In this document: positions 1-8,417 of the stretch, piece by piece
How the letters are laid out: each line of letters starts with the position of its first letter
Numbering within the stretch: position 1 is the first letter of the stretch
Assembly: GCF_046292825.1 (NCBI RefSeq)
Contig: NZ_JBKBQG010000001.1
Location: 304,271-368,270 of the forward strand
Direction: 5' to 3'
Source: Salinarimonas sp046292825
Lineage (GTDB): Bacteria > Pseudomonadota > Alphaproteobacteria > Rhizobiales > Beijerinckiaceae
DNA length: 64,000 nucleotides
The notes under the pieces: model-generated
The model's database searches: none
What the model was told of the DNA's origin: nothing
What the model saw: the letters and a program-made list of their open reading frames with translations, nothing else
Program-made: the position numbers and the translations under genes

Positions 1-471
1 ATGGCGAAGAAGGTCATGGAGGAGACGGGCGCCGCCTTCGCCTATCAGGTCGGCACCATGATCGAGCTGCCTCGCGCGGCGCTGCGCGCGGCCGAGATCG
101 CGGAAGCCGCGGAGTTCTTCTCCTTCGGCACCAACGATCTCACGCAGACGACGCTCGGCATCTCGCGCGACGACGCGGCCTCCTTCCTCGGACCCTACGT
201 CCAGAAGGGGCTCATCGAGTTCGACCCCTTCGTCACGCTGGACCAGGAGGGCGTCGGCGAGCTCGTGGCGCTCGCCGCCGAGCGCGGCCGCAAGACGCGG
301 CCCGACATCAAGCTCGGCATCTGCGGCGAGCACGGGGGCGATCCGGCCTCGATCCGCTTCTGCGAGGGGCTCGGGCTCGATTACGTCTCCTGCTCGCCCT
401 ATCGCGTCCCCATCGCCCGCCTCGCCGCCGCCCAGGCCGCCCTCGCGGGGGAGACGCGTTCGCTGGCGTGA
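1..471 (+). CDS. ppdK: Pyruvate, phosphate dikinase, C-terminal fragment (gene starts upstream of the window)
   Basis: This is the last 156 residues of the PEP-utilising TIM barrel of pyruvate phosphate dikinase, which interconverts pyruvate + ATP + Pi and PEP + AMP + PPi. Visible family motifs are FGTNDLTQ (about residues 42-49 of the fragment) and GICGEHGGDP (about 106-115). The cysteine of the latter (residue 108 here) matches the catalytic Cys of PPDK and enzyme I-type proteins. The C-terminal CSPYRVPIARLAAAQA is also typical of PPDK. The reading frame is open from base 1, so the ATG at 1 is internal and the true start lies upstream. PPDK fits the gluconeogenic and glycolytic genes at 15.7-21.2 kb, although it is not linked to them. 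Confidence 0.93.
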   Translation: MAKKVMEETGAAFAYQVGTMIELPRAALRAAEIAEAAEFFSFGTNDLTQTTLGISRDDAASFLGPYVQKGLIEFDPFVTLDQEGVGELVALAAERGRKTRPDIKLGICGEHGGDPASIRFCEGLGLDYVSCSPYRVPIARLAAAQAALAGETRSLA

Positions 472-543
472 GGGGCAGGGGGGGCGCTTCACCGGGCCGC
501 GCCCCCCTCTCCTTCCCATCAGAGCTTGAGGATCTTTCGAAGG

Positions 544-721
544 TTGTCATCCCGGGCCGCGAAGCGGACCCGGGACCCATACCCACGAGGATCGTTCGAG
601 CGCGCATGCCGCGTGCGTTCCGCTCCAGATGGGCGGCTTTCGTCGGAGAAACGCAGCCTACAGGCTGCGACTGAGACGTGGTGGTTATGGGTCCCGGATC
701 GCCTTCGGCGTCCGGGATGAC
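544..721. repeat. Family A palindromic intergenic repeat, copy 1
   Basis: The element has outer arms TTGTCATCCCGGGCCGCGAA and, inverted, CGGCGTCCGGGATGAC. Inside are a central GCAGCCTACAGGCTGC hairpin and a CGAGCGCGCATG segment. Similar copies lie at 6000-6180, 15345-15522, 36325-36499 and 47926-48109. It fills the 312 bp between ppdK and the next gene, where no gene is seen. Transcripts converge here (ppdK + strand, chemoreceptor-like gene - strand), so the hairpins could act as a bidirectional terminator. Confidence 0.85.
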
Positions 722-783
722 GTCGCAATGAAAGGTTTTAATACTCTGGGCGGAAGGAACCTCCCGACGCGTCCCGACCTCCG

Positions 784-1854
784 TCACCCCCGCTTGACGA
801 TCGCCCCGTACCAGCCGAGCCCGCGATAGGTCTCGTAGCCCGGCGTGGCGTGGAAGGCGACGAAGGTGCCGTCCGGGAGGTGCGAGTAGCCGGCGCGGCG
901 CCCGTCGAGCGGCAGGGAGAGCCGCTCGGTCAGAAGGCCCACGCCGTCGGAGGCCGCGATGACGCGCATGGCGGCATCGACGAGGAGCACCCGCGTGGTC
1001 GCCCGCTCCTCGGGCGCGAGCCGCACGCCCTCGACGATGGCGCGCGCCTGCGGCTCCCAGTCGAAATGGATCGCGAGCACGCCGAGCGGGCGCCCGCGCG
1101 CCTCGCCGCCCTCGCGCACGCTGGCGCAATAGGTGGCCACCTGGGAATTGCCGAGGAGCGGCTGCGTGCCGACGTCGGCGGCGACGTAATCGTCCCCCGT
1201 GGCGAGCGCGACGGCGGACTTGAACCAGGCTTCGTGGGCGACGTTGCGGCCGCGCACGTCGTAGGTCTCGGGGCGCCCGTTGGCGACGACGTCGCCCTTC
1301 AGATTGCACAGCCACAGATCGAGATAGACGGTGTAGGCGCCGAGGATCACGCCGAGCCGCTTCGAGGCGTGGCGCACCCGCTCCGCGCTCGGCTCGGCGA
1401 GGCATTCGACCAGCGCCGAATCCGTCGCCCACCAGCGCACGTCGCAGGTCCGTTCGTACAGGTTGCGATCGATCAGCTCGATGGCGTTGAGCGAGAGATC
1501 GACGAGCCGCTGGCCCTTGGCCGCGTCCGCCATGGTCTCGACCTCGCGCTGCAGGGCCGCGACGCGTTCGGCGAGGTGCTCCTCGAGCTCGCGGGCGACG
1601 CTCGCCACCACGTCGCCGACGGAGCGGACCTCCTGCGCGACGACGGAGAACCCACGGCCATGCTCGCCCGCCCGCGTCGCCTCGATCATCGCGTTGAGCG
1701 CCAGGATCTTCATCTGGCCGGTGATCTGCTGGATGCGTCTCGTCTTTTCGGCGGCGACGCTGCGCACCTCCGCCGTCATCGCGGCGATGTCGGTGAGCGA
1801 GCCGCCGCGCTCCTCGGCCGGTCGTCCGGCGCTCGCGAGAGTCGATCGTGCCAA
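784..1854 (-). CDS. Soluble methyl-accepting chemotaxis-like protein with N-terminal signalling hairpin and C-terminal sensor domain
   Basis: The protein has 356 residues. Residues ~38-85 carry the conserved chemoreceptor hairpin tip (ILALNAMIEATRAGEHGRGF, then SVVAQEVRSVGD), where receptors contact CheW and CheA. A helical linker follows. Residues ~150-350 resemble a Cache/PDC-type sensor fold, with WLCNLKGDVVANGR, a GDDYVAADV stretch and HFDWEPQARAIVEGV. No signal peptide or membrane segment is visible. In ordinary receptors the sensor precedes the signalling domain; here the order is reversed and the hairpin is shorter than usual. It stands alone with no che genes nearby and is divergent from the Sua5 gene. 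Function is inferred: cytoplasmic sensing coupled to a chemotaxis-like kinase. The ATG at 1854 is the best-placed start visible. Confidence 0.8.
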   Translation of the reverse strand: MARSTLASAGRPAEERGGSLTDIAAMTAEVRSVAAEKTRRIQQITGQMKILALNAMIEATRAGEHGRGFSVVAQEVRSVGDVVASVARELEEHLAERVAALQREVETMADAAKGQRLVDLSLNAIELIDRNLYERTCDVRWWATDSALVECLAEPSAERVRHASKRLGVILGAYTVYLDLWLCNLKGDVVANGRPETYDVRGRNVAHEAWFKSAVALATGDDYVAADVGTQPLLGNSQVATYCASVREGGEARGRPLGVLAIHFDWEPQARAIVEGVRLAPEERATTRVLLVDAAMRVIAASDGVGLLTERLSLPLDGRRAGYSHLPDGTFVAFHATPGYETYRGLGWYGAIVKRG

Positions 1855-2027
1855 CGCTGTTGCCCCCGATGATCGTCGATCGGGGCGATGATCACATGGG
1901 TTGGTTATCCGAAGTTTAAGGTAAATTCGTGCGAGGTCCCGCTAATTGCACAAATTTCGATCAGGAAATCGCTTGCATCGGGGGGCGGGCGCCGCTAAAC
2001 GCCGCGGCTCTCACGGACGGGTCCTCG

Positions 2028-3005
2028 ATGAACACGCTCCATCTCGGCTGCGACGCCGACGCCATCGCGCAGGCCGCCGCGCTCCTGCGCGCGGGGCGCT
2101 GCGTCGCCTTCCCGACCGAGACCGTCTACGGGTTGGGCGCCGACGCGACCGACCCGGCGGCGGTGGTGCGGATCTACGAGGCCAAGGAACGCCCGCGCTT
2201 CAACCCGTTGATCGCACACGTGCCGGATGTGGACGCCGCCGCGCGCGAGGGTCTCTTCGACGAGAACGCCCGGCGCCTCGCGGACGCCTTCTGGCCCGGC
2301 CCGCTCACGCTCGTCGTCCCCCGCGCCTTGCAGGGCGGCGTCTGCGACGTCGCGCGGGCGGGGCTCGACAGCGTCGCCCTGCGCGTTCCGGCCCATCCCG
2401 TGGCCCAGGCGCTGTTGCGCGCGGCGGCGCGACCCGTTGTCGCACCCTCGGCCAATCGCTCCGGACGCGTGAGCCCCACCCGGGCCGACCACGTCGCGGG
2501 GGATCTCGACGGACGCATCGCGGCGATCGTCGATGGCGGCGAGACGCGGGTGGGGGTCGAATCGACGATCCTCGCCTGTCTCGGCGGCGATCCCGTTCTG
2601 CTGCGCCCGGGCGGCGTGCCGCGCGAGGCGATCGAGAGGCTGCTCGGCCGCCGCCTCGCGGAGGCGCAGGCCACCGGAGACGATCCTGCCGCGCCGCGCG
2701 CGCCCGGCATGCTCGCCTCCCATTACGCGCCGCGCGCGGGCGTGCGTCTCGACGCGCGCGAGATATTCCCCGGCGAGGCGGCGCTCCTGTTCGGGGAGCC
2801 CCGTCCGGCGGGCGTCGATCATGCGATCGCGGTGCGCGATCTCTCGCCCTCCCGAGACCTCGCGGAGGCGGCGCGCAATCTCTTCGCCGCGCTGCGTGCG
2901 CTCGACGAGAGCGGGGCGCACACGATCGCGGTCGCGCCGATCCCCCGTACGGGTCTCGGCGAGGCGATCGCCGACCGCCTCGCCCGCGCCGCGGCGCCGC
3001 GCTGA
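2028..3005 (+). CDS. L-threonylcarbamoyladenylate synthase, Sua5 type
   Basis: It makes threonylcarbamoyl-AMP from threonine, bicarbonate and ATP, the first step of t6A modification of ANN-decoding tRNAs. The N-terminal YrdC/TsaC domain spans residues ~10-200. It shows CVAFPTETVYGLGADA, the K53-x-R55 pair in KERPRFNPLI, and S141-A-N143 in the SANRSG nucleotide motif. A C-terminal Sua5 domain follows a linker (APGMLASHYAPRA); the 325-residue length matches Sua5 rather than the short TsaC form. The frame is open back to 1929, but the ATG at 2028 directly precedes the conserved fold and is preferred. The gene is divergent from the chemoreceptor-like gene, with a 173 bp intergenic region. Confidence 0.92.
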   Translation: MNTLHLGCDADAIAQAAALLRAGRCVAFPTETVYGLGADATDPAAVVRIYEAKERPRFNPLIAHVPDVDAAAREGLFDENARRLADAFWPGPLTLVVPRALQGGVCDVARAGLDSVALRVPAHPVAQALLRAAARPVVAPSANRSGRVSPTRADHVAGDLDGRIAAIVDGGETRVGVESTILACLGGDPVLLRPGGVPREAIERLLGRRLAEAQATGDDPAAPRAPGMLASHYAPRAGVRLDAREIFPGEAALLFGEPRPAGVDHAIAVRDLSPSRDLAEAARNLFAALRALDESGAHTIAVAPIPRTGLGEAIADRLARAAAPR

Positions 3006-3058
3006 TGAGCGAGCGGCCGCCGCGCTGATCGGCGACGCTCCGGCGCGCGACTCGCTGC

Positions 3059-3292
3059 TCAGGCCCTTGCCAAAGCCTCGCGAATCCTGACGAGCTCGCG
3101 CCGAATCTCCACCAGGATGGCGAGCAGGCCGCAAACGACGACTGCGAGAACGAGGCCGACCACCAGGCCGACCACGATCCCAAATCCACCCATGCCGACG
3201 GCGTTGCCGAAGACGGCCATGCTCCCGAGTATCAAGAGCGCTGCCAAGATGGTGTTCGCGACACCGAGTGCGTTCGCGAGAAAGCTGTTCAT
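3059..3292 (-). CDS. Small two-helix membrane protein of unknown function
   Basis: The product has 77 residues, with two predicted membrane segments (about 8-28 and 36-62, the second rich in Val, Leu and Gly) and a short charged C-terminal helix (EIRRELVRIREALARA). A GGGGG Shine-Dalgarno-like run sits about 10 bases before the ATG. It converges on the Sua5 gene and lies 193 bp from the wrbA 3' end on the same strand. I do not recognise a family. The hydrophobic pattern and the ribosome-binding site support a real gene, but it is small and could be lineage-specific. Confidence 0.6.
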   Translation of the reverse strand: MNSFLANALGVANTILAALLILGSMAVFGNAVGMGGFGIVVGLVVGLVLAVVVCGLLAILVEIRRELVRIREALARA

Positions 3293-3485
3293 GAAATGAT
3301 TACCCCCGGTTTCGTCTTTCGATGTGCGGCTTTCAGCGCCGCTCGATCGACGATATCCGAAGTTGCGACAATGTCACCTCTCCGCCGATGATGCGGGGGG
3401 CGCCGCATGCCGGAGTGAGACGCCGTCGGCCCCCGGGCGTGGCGCCTCGTGGACCGACGGTGCTCCGCGTCTCGCAAGACGCTGA

Positions 3486-4085
3486 TCAGCCCGCGAGCTT
3501 GCCGGCGATCTGCGCCACGTGGCGGCCCTGGAAGCGCGCGCCCTCGAGCTCGACCGCGGAGGGCCGCCGCGAGCCGTCGCCCGCCGAGATGGTGGAGGCG
3601 CCGTAGGGCGAGCCGCCCTTGATCTCGTCGAGGCCCGACTGGCCGGCGAAGGTATAGGGCAGGCCGACGATCACCATGCCCTGGTGCAGGAGCACGGTGT
3701 GGAACGACAGGATCGTCGATTCCTGGCCGCCGTGCTGGGTCGCCGTCGAGGTGAACACCGCGCCGACCTTGCCGACGAGGGCGCCCTTGGCCCAGAGCCC
3801 GCCGGTCTGGTCGAGGAAGTTTTTCATCTGCGCGGCCATGTTGCCGAATCGCGTCGGCGTGCCGAACACGATCGCGTCGTAATCGGCGAGCTCGTCGACG
3901 CTCGCGATCGGCGCCTTCTGGTCGAGCTTGTAACGGGACTGCTCGGCGACATCCGTCGGCACCAGCTCGGGCACGCGCTTGACGTGCACCTCGGCGCCGG
4001 TCTCGCGGGCACCCTCGGCGACGGCGTAGGCCATCTCTTCGATGTGACCCCAGCTGGAATAATAGAGAACCAGGACCTTGGCCAT
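3486..4085 (-). CDS. wrbA: NAD(P)H:quinone oxidoreductase WrbA (flavodoxin fold)
   Basis: WrbA is an FMN-dependent enzyme that reduces quinones by two electrons and so protects against redox cycling. The 199-residue protein begins with the FMN phosphate loop (VLYYSSWGHIEEMA). It continues with FGTPTRFGNMAAQMKNFLDQ and the family-typical FTSTATQHGGQESTI, and ends with a Gly/Tyr-rich segment (GGSPYGAST). Length and motifs match WrbA throughout. It is divergently transcribed from a LysR-type regulator (start 4226), a layout that usually means the regulator controls it; that link is inferred. Confidence 0.95.
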   Translation of the reverse strand: MAKVLVLYYSSWGHIEEMAYAVAEGARETGAEVHVKRVPELVPTDVAEQSRYKLDQKAPIASVDELADYDAIVFGTPTRFGNMAAQMKNFLDQTGGLWAKGALVGKVGAVFTSTATQHGGQESTILSFHTVLLHQGMVIVGLPYTFAGQSGLDEIKGGSPYGASTISAGDGSRRPSAVELEGARFQGRHVAQIAGKLAG

Positions 4086-4225
4086 GTCGGCTCCTCTGGA
4101 TTGCTGTTTCGGTTCGGGCGCGATCGCCGACGGCGTCGTTCGCCGCGTCGAACCGGAAGATGGGCCTTTCCATCGCGCAATGCCAATTGTATAGGGGGAA
4201 GAGCAATCTTGCGCGGACGCATAAA

Positions 4226-5128
4226 ATGACGGTGCCGAGCCAGCTCGTCTGGGACGATTTCCGCCTCGTGAAATCCATCGCGGAGGCCCGTGGGCTGACC
4301 GGGGCCGCGAGCGCGCTCGGCGTCAACCATTCGACCGTCTTCCGCCGTCTCGGCCAGCTCGAGGACGGGCTCGGCGTCAAGCTGTTCGAGCGCCACCGCA
4401 CCGGCTACGCGCTGACCACCGCCGGCGAGGAGATGGTGGCGATCGCCGAGCGCATGGAGGAGGACGTCGTCGGCTTCTCGCGCAAGATCGACGGCCAGAC
4501 CATCGCGCCCGCGGGCGAATTGCGGGTGACGACGAACGATACGCTCCTCGTCCACCTGCTCACCCCGATCTTCGCCCGCTTCCGGGCGCGCTATCCCGAG
4601 ATCCGCCTCGACGTCGTCCTCGCCAACCAGGCGCTCAACCTCTCCAAGCGCGATGCCGACGTCGCCATCCGCGCCACCGACGATCCGCCCGAGACGCTGA
4701 TCGGACGCCGGCTCGCGACGATCGGCTGGGCCCTGTTCGGGCGCCGGGCGGATTTCCCCGACGGGCCGCCGGCGGACCCGTCCGCTTTGTTCTCCCGCGA
4801 CTGGGTGGCGCTCGGCGACAACCTATCGACCCTCAAGGTCGCCAAATACGTGCGCGACAACGTCGCCCCCGAGCGCGTCGCCTACCGCGTCAACACGGTG
4901 CTCGGCTTGGGCGAGGCGATCGAGAGCGGGCTCGGCGTGGGCGCGCTGCCGGTCTTCATCGGCGATGCGCGCGCGAGCCTCTTGCGCCTGTCGGCGCCGC
5001 GGCCCGACTTCTCCGCCGGGCTGTGGCTGCTCACCCACCCGGATCTGCGGCGCTCGACGCGCGTTCGCGTCTTCCTCGATTACGTCGCGGGCGAGATCGC
5101 CACCTCCCGCGCCCGCATCGAGGGGTGA
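4226..5128 (+). CDS. LysR-family transcriptional regulator
   Basis: The protein has about 300 residues. The N-terminal winged HTH (residues ~5-65) reads DDFRLVKSIAEARGLTGAAS and then NHSTVFRRLGQLEDGLG. An effector-binding domain follows (LRVTTNDTLLVHLLTPIFAR, later SGLGVGALPVFIGD). The ATG at 4226 places the HTH at the very N-terminus; a longer frame starts at 4160 but adds 22 residues with no family similarity. It is divergent from wrbA across 140 bp that contains CAATTGTATAG near 4185-4194, a possible operator. The DUF1499 gene begins 9 bp downstream and may be cotranscribed. The inducer is unknown. Confidence 0.88.
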   Translation: MTVPSQLVWDDFRLVKSIAEARGLTGAASALGVNHSTVFRRLGQLEDGLGVKLFERHRTGYALTTAGEEMVAIAERMEEDVVGFSRKIDGQTIAPAGELRVTTNDTLLVHLLTPIFARFRARYPEIRLDVVLANQALNLSKRDADVAIRATDDPPETLIGRRLATIGWALFGRRADFPDGPPADPSALFSRDWVALGDNLSTLKVAKYVRDNVAPERVAYRVNTVLGLGEAIESGLGVGALPVFIGDARASLLRLSAPRPDFSAGLWLLTHPDLRRSTRVRVFLDYVAGEIATSRARIEG

Positions 5129-5137
5129 GGAGCGCCG

Positions 5138-5917
5138 ATGCGTCGTCTGATCGTCGAGGATCCCGTGTCGCGGCCGGCCGTCTGGGCGGCGCGCGTCGGA
5201 CTGGTCGCGCTCGCCGCCTTCGCCTTCTCGGCGATCCTCACCCGCACGAGCCGGCTCGATCTCGACGGCGGCCTCGCCGCGCTCGCCGCGAGCGCGGGGC
5301 TCGCCCTCGTCGCGCTCGCGCTCGCGCTCCTCGCCTTCGTGCGGATCTGGATGCACGGCCATCGCGGGTTCGGCATCGCGCTCGGCGGGGTCGCCCTCGC
5401 GGCGCTCGTGCTCGCCTATCCGGCGGCGATCGGCGCCCGCTCGGCGATCCGCCCGCCGGTCTTCGACGTGAGCACCGATCTCGAATCCGCCCCCGCCTTC
5501 GCCACCACCCCCTCCGTGGTCGCCGCGCGCGGCGGCTGGCGCGGGGCCGCGGCGGATCCGGGTCTGCGGGCGCGCCAGCGCGCCGAGGCGACGCGGATCG
5601 CGCCCCTCGTCGTCGAGCTCCCCGAGGACACCGCCTTCTCCCTCGCGCTCACCGCCGCCGCCGACATCGGCATGCAGGTCCTCGAATCGGTGCCGCCCGG
5701 CGAGGAGCGGGAGGCGGGCACGATCGACGGGCGCACGACGACGCTCCTCCTGCGCCTGCCCGTCGAGATCGCGGTGCGCGTGCGTCCCTCCGGCGAGGGC
5801 GCCCGCGTCGACGTCCGCGCGGTCTCCCGCGCGCCGGTCGACGATCTCGGCGGACCGACCGAGACCGTACGCGCCTTCCTCGCCGCCTTCGAGGAGCGCC
5901 GCCGCGAGGGGATGTGA
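5138..5917 (+). CDS. DUF1499 domain membrane protein
   Basis: The protein has 259 residues. Three hydrophobic segments lie in the first ~110 residues (around 17-35, 46-70 and 80-98). A soluble C-terminal domain has the DUF1499 signature VRVRPSGEGARVDVRAVSRA followed by DDLGGPTETVRAFLAAFEE. The family's biochemical function is not established. It starts 9 bp after the LysR gene, so the two are probably translated from one message. A family A repeat follows the stop and may end transcription. Confidence 0.8.
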   Translation: MRRLIVEDPVSRPAVWAARVGLVALAAFAFSAILTRTSRLDLDGGLAALAASAGLALVALALALLAFVRIWMHGHRGFGIALGGVALAALVLAYPAAIGARSAIRPPVFDVSTDLESAPAFATTPSVVAARGGWRGAAADPGLRARQRAEATRIAPLVVELPEDTAFSLALTAAADIGMQVLESVPPGEEREAGTIDGRTTTLLLRLPVEIAVRVRPSGEGARVDVRAVSRAPVDDLGGPTETVRAFLAAFEERRREGM

Positions 5918-5999
5918 GGTGTGGGTGCTGGTTTCCGGACGAGATCGACGTTGGTGACGCTGATCTCCTTCCCATGCCAGTCCGTGAGTCTTGCGAAGG

Positions 6000-6180
6000 T
6001 TGTCATCCCGGGCCGCGAAGCGGACCCGGGACCCATGACCTCGACGACCGTCCGAGCGCGCATGCCGCGCTCGCTGCACCACCTTTCAGCGGGTTCCGTC
6101 GTGGGAGAAACGCAGCCTATAGGCTGCGACTGAGACGTGGCGGTTATGGGTCCCGGGTCCGCTTCGCGGCCCGGGATGAC
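6000..6180. repeat. Family A palindromic intergenic repeat, copy 2
   Basis: The outer arms TGTCATCCCGGGCCGCGAAG and, inverted, CGCGGCCCGGGATGAC are almost perfect complements. The core GCAGCCTATAGGCTGC is a perfect 16-base palindrome. It accounts for most of the 457 bp between the DUF1499 gene and rlmN. The remaining ~190 bp before rlmN (6181-6374) should hold the rlmN promoter, but I could not pick convincing -35/-10 boxes. Confidence 0.87.
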
Positions 6181-6374
6181 ACCGGTGGAGCACTCACCCT
6201 GTCGGCGCGACTGACTAATGACACCGCAACGAAAGAATACCCGAACCGACGGAAAGGAGCGGGAGCGCGCCGTCGGCCGAGAGGCTCCAAACGCAGCGGT
6301 CGAGGGGAGGGGCTGTCGCGCGCGGTTCGCATCGCCTATATGGAGCCGATACCGAACCGAGAAGGCTCTCCCCT

Positions 6375-7685
6375 ATGTCCCAAGCGCTCGACATCGCGCG
6401 CCGCAATCCGAACGCTCCGGCGGTCGAGGCCGGCGCCATCGCCGACGGCGCCATCGAGAAGGTCGCCGAGCGGCCGCTCGCGCCCGGCGCGCTCGCGGGG
6501 CAGCCCTCGCTCGTCGGTCTGACGCGCGCCGAGCTCGCGGAACGCCTCGGCGCGATCGGCGTGCCCGAGCGCGAGCAGCGCATGCGCGTCCAGCAGCTCT
6601 GGCACTGGATCTATTTCCGCGGCGCCAACGCGTTCTCCGAGATGACGAACGTGGGCAAGGGCCTGCGCGCCGCGCTCGCCGAGGCCTACACGCTCGCGCG
6701 GCCGGAGGTCGTCTCCGAGCAGGTGTCGAAGGACGGCACCCGCAAATGGCTGATCCGGATGCCCTCGACCGGCCCGCTCGACCGCGGCGCCGAGATCGAG
6801 TGCGTCTACATCCCCGAGACCGACCGCGGCACGCTCTGCGTCTCCTCCCAGGTCGGCTGCACGCTGACCTGCTCGTTCTGCCATACGGGCACGCAGAAGC
6901 TCGTGCGCAACCTCACCTCGGCCGAGATCGTCGCGCAGCTCGTGGTGGCGCGCGACCGGCTCGGCGACTGGCCGCATGCGAGCCCAGCGGAAGGGGCCTT
7001 CGTGCCCTCCGACGGCGGGCGCTTCGTCACGAACATCGTGTTCATGGGCATGGGCGAGCCGCTCTACAACACGGACAACGTCGTCGCCGCGATCGGCGTG
7101 ATGTCCGACAACGAGGGCTTGGGTCTCTCGCGCCGGCGCATCACGGTCTCGACCTCGGGCGTCGTGCCGCAGATCGAGCGGCTCGGGCAGGAGGCGAATT
7201 CCATGCTCGCCATCTCGCTGCACGCGGTGCGCGACGAGCTGCGCAACGAGCTCGTGCCGCTCAACAAGAAATACCCGATCGCGCAGCTGATCGAGGCCTG
7301 CCGCACCTATCCCGGCGTCTCGAACGCGCGGCGGATCACGTTCGAATACGTGATGCTCGACGGCGTCAACGATTCCGACGCGGATGCCCGCGCGCTGGTG
7401 CGGCTCCTCGAGGGCGTGCCGGCGAAGATCAACCTGATCCCGTTCAATCCCTGGCCCGGCACCAAGTATTCGTGCTCGTCCTGGGAGCGGATCGAGCGGT
7501 TCTCGGAGATCGTCTTCCGGGCGGGCTACGCCTCGCCGGTGCGCACGCCGCGCGGGCGCGACATCCTCGCCGCCTGCGGCCAGCTCAAGAGCGAGACGGA
7601 GAAGCTGCGCGCCCGCGCTCGCATGATGGCCGAGAGCGGCATCGGCGCCGAGGGCGTGTACGCCGCCGCCGCCGCGGACGATTGA
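6375..7685 (+). CDS. rlmN: 23S rRNA (adenine2503-C2)/tRNA (adenine37-C2) methyltransferase RlmN, radical SAM
   Basis: RlmN methylates C2 of A2503 in 23S rRNA and A37 in some tRNAs by a radical-SAM, ping-pong mechanism. The radical-SAM cluster ligands are visible as C162-LT-L... in CTLTCSFCHTG (C162, C166, C169). Also present are the family motifs FMGMGEPLYN, ISLHAVRDELRNELVPLNK, INLIPFNPWPGTKY and the C-terminal RGRDILAACGQL, whose cysteine corresponds to the methyl-carrying Cys. At 436 residues it is slightly longer than average owing to an N-terminal extension of ~55 residues. The next gene starts 10 bp after the stop. Confidence 0.96.
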   Translation: MSQALDIARRNPNAPAVEAGAIADGAIEKVAERPLAPGALAGQPSLVGLTRAELAERLGAIGVPEREQRMRVQQLWHWIYFRGANAFSEMTNVGKGLRAALAEAYTLARPEVVSEQVSKDGTRKWLIRMPSTGPLDRGAEIECVYIPETDRGTLCVSSQVGCTLTCSFCHTGTQKLVRNLTSAEIVAQLVVARDRLGDWPHASPAEGAFVPSDGGRFVTNIVFMGMGEPLYNTDNVVAAIGVMSDNEGLGLSRRRITVSTSGVVPQIERLGQEANSMLAISLHAVRDELRNELVPLNKKYPIAQLIEACRTYPGVSNARRITFEYVMLDGVNDSDADARALVRLLEGVPAKINLIPFNPWPGTKYSCSSWERIERFSEIVFRAGYASPVRTPRGRDILAACGQLKSETEKLRARARMMAESGIGAEGVYAAAAADD

Positions 7686-7695
7686 GGACGGCCGC

Positions 7696-8193
7696 TTGCG
7701 CGCGCTCGGGCGCCTGATCCTGTGGTGCGTGGGGCTCGTGCTCGCGATACCCGCCGGCGCGCTCGCGCTCCTGTTCGGCGTGATGGCGGAGCCCGCCGCG
7801 CGCGAGCTGATCGCGCTCCTCGGTCTGGCCGCGCTCGACGCGCTCTTCGCCGCCGCCGCGGGGGGAGGGGACCCCGACCTCCTCGTCGCCTCGCTCTTCG
7901 CGGGCTTCTGGATGCTCTCGCTCGTCCTCGTGATCGGCCCGGTGACGCTCGTCTCGGCGGCGGGCGAGATCGTCGGGAGCCGCTCCTTCGCCTTCTACGG
8001 CGGGCTGACCGCGCTCGTCACCGCCGCGATCCCCTGGCTCCTGCGCGCCGGCCCCGGCCCCGGCGCGGCGCTCGCCGCCGAGGGGCGCCTGACCGCGATC
8101 CTGTTCGTCACCGGCGCCGTCGCAGGCCTCGTCTACTGGGCGACCGCCGGCCGCAGCGCCGGCCGCGAGGCGGTGGGGCGTCCCTCCCCGTAG
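7696..8193 (+). CDS. Integral membrane protein of unknown function
   Basis: The 165-residue protein has four or so hydrophobic stretches (about 5-30, 38-55, 63-90, 100-120 and 130-150). I do not recognise the family. It would start at a TTG 10 bp after rlmN, so it is probably translationally coupled; no in-frame ATG lies near the N-terminus. The last codons (Gly-Arg-Pro-Ser-Pro-stop) are not gene-specific. They come from the left arm of a family C intergenic repeat that begins at about 8181, so the original C-terminus may have been different. Confidence 0.65.
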   Translation: MRALGRLILWCVGLVLAIPAGALALLFGVMAEPAARELIALLGLAALDALFAAAAGGGDPDLLVASLFAGFWMLSLVLVIGPVTLVSAAGEIVGSRSFAFYGGLTALVTAAIPWLLRAGPGPGAALAAEGRLTAILFVTGAVAGLVYWATAGRSAGREAVGRPSP

Positions 8194-8324
8194 GGGAGGG
8201 TGGACCCTGGAGCGTGAGCGACAGGGGCCGGGTGGGGCCCGGGTGGCGTTTTTCCGCTGCGCGTCGGGCCCCACCCGACCTCGCTCGCTCCGCTCGCGAG
8301 GCCACCCTCCTCTACAGGGAGGGA
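8181..8324. repeat. Family C palindromic repeat, copy 1 (overlaps a gene 3' end)
   Basis: It starts TCCCTCCCCGTAGGGGAGGG and ends with the inverted form CCCTCCTCTACAGGGAGGG. The interior also pairs (GGCCGGGTGGGGCCC with GGGCCCCACCCGAC). The first 13 bases encode the end of the upstream membrane protein, including its TAG stop. Other copies are at 49936-50080 and 51789-51934, with looser relatives at 14128-14270 and 51551-51688. Confidence 0.85.
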
Positions 8325-8417
8325 TTCCTCTTCCCCCTTCGACGCGCCTCCGCGCGCCCTTCGGAACCCTTGCCGCTCTCGCCTGTTGAGTGGCCGAGAT
8401 AGAAGGAGGCCTTGCAC

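Noticed and set aside
544..721. Short open frames inside the palindromic repeats (for example 468-674, 519-728 and 5921-6133)
   Set aside because: The same frames recur wherever the repeat occurs and have no conserved start or ribosome-binding site; they are products of the repeat sequence.
8181..8324. Regularly spaced repeats suggesting a CRISPR array
   Set aside because: The repeated units are long nested palindromes scattered singly between genes; there are no short direct repeats with unique spacers and no cas genes.
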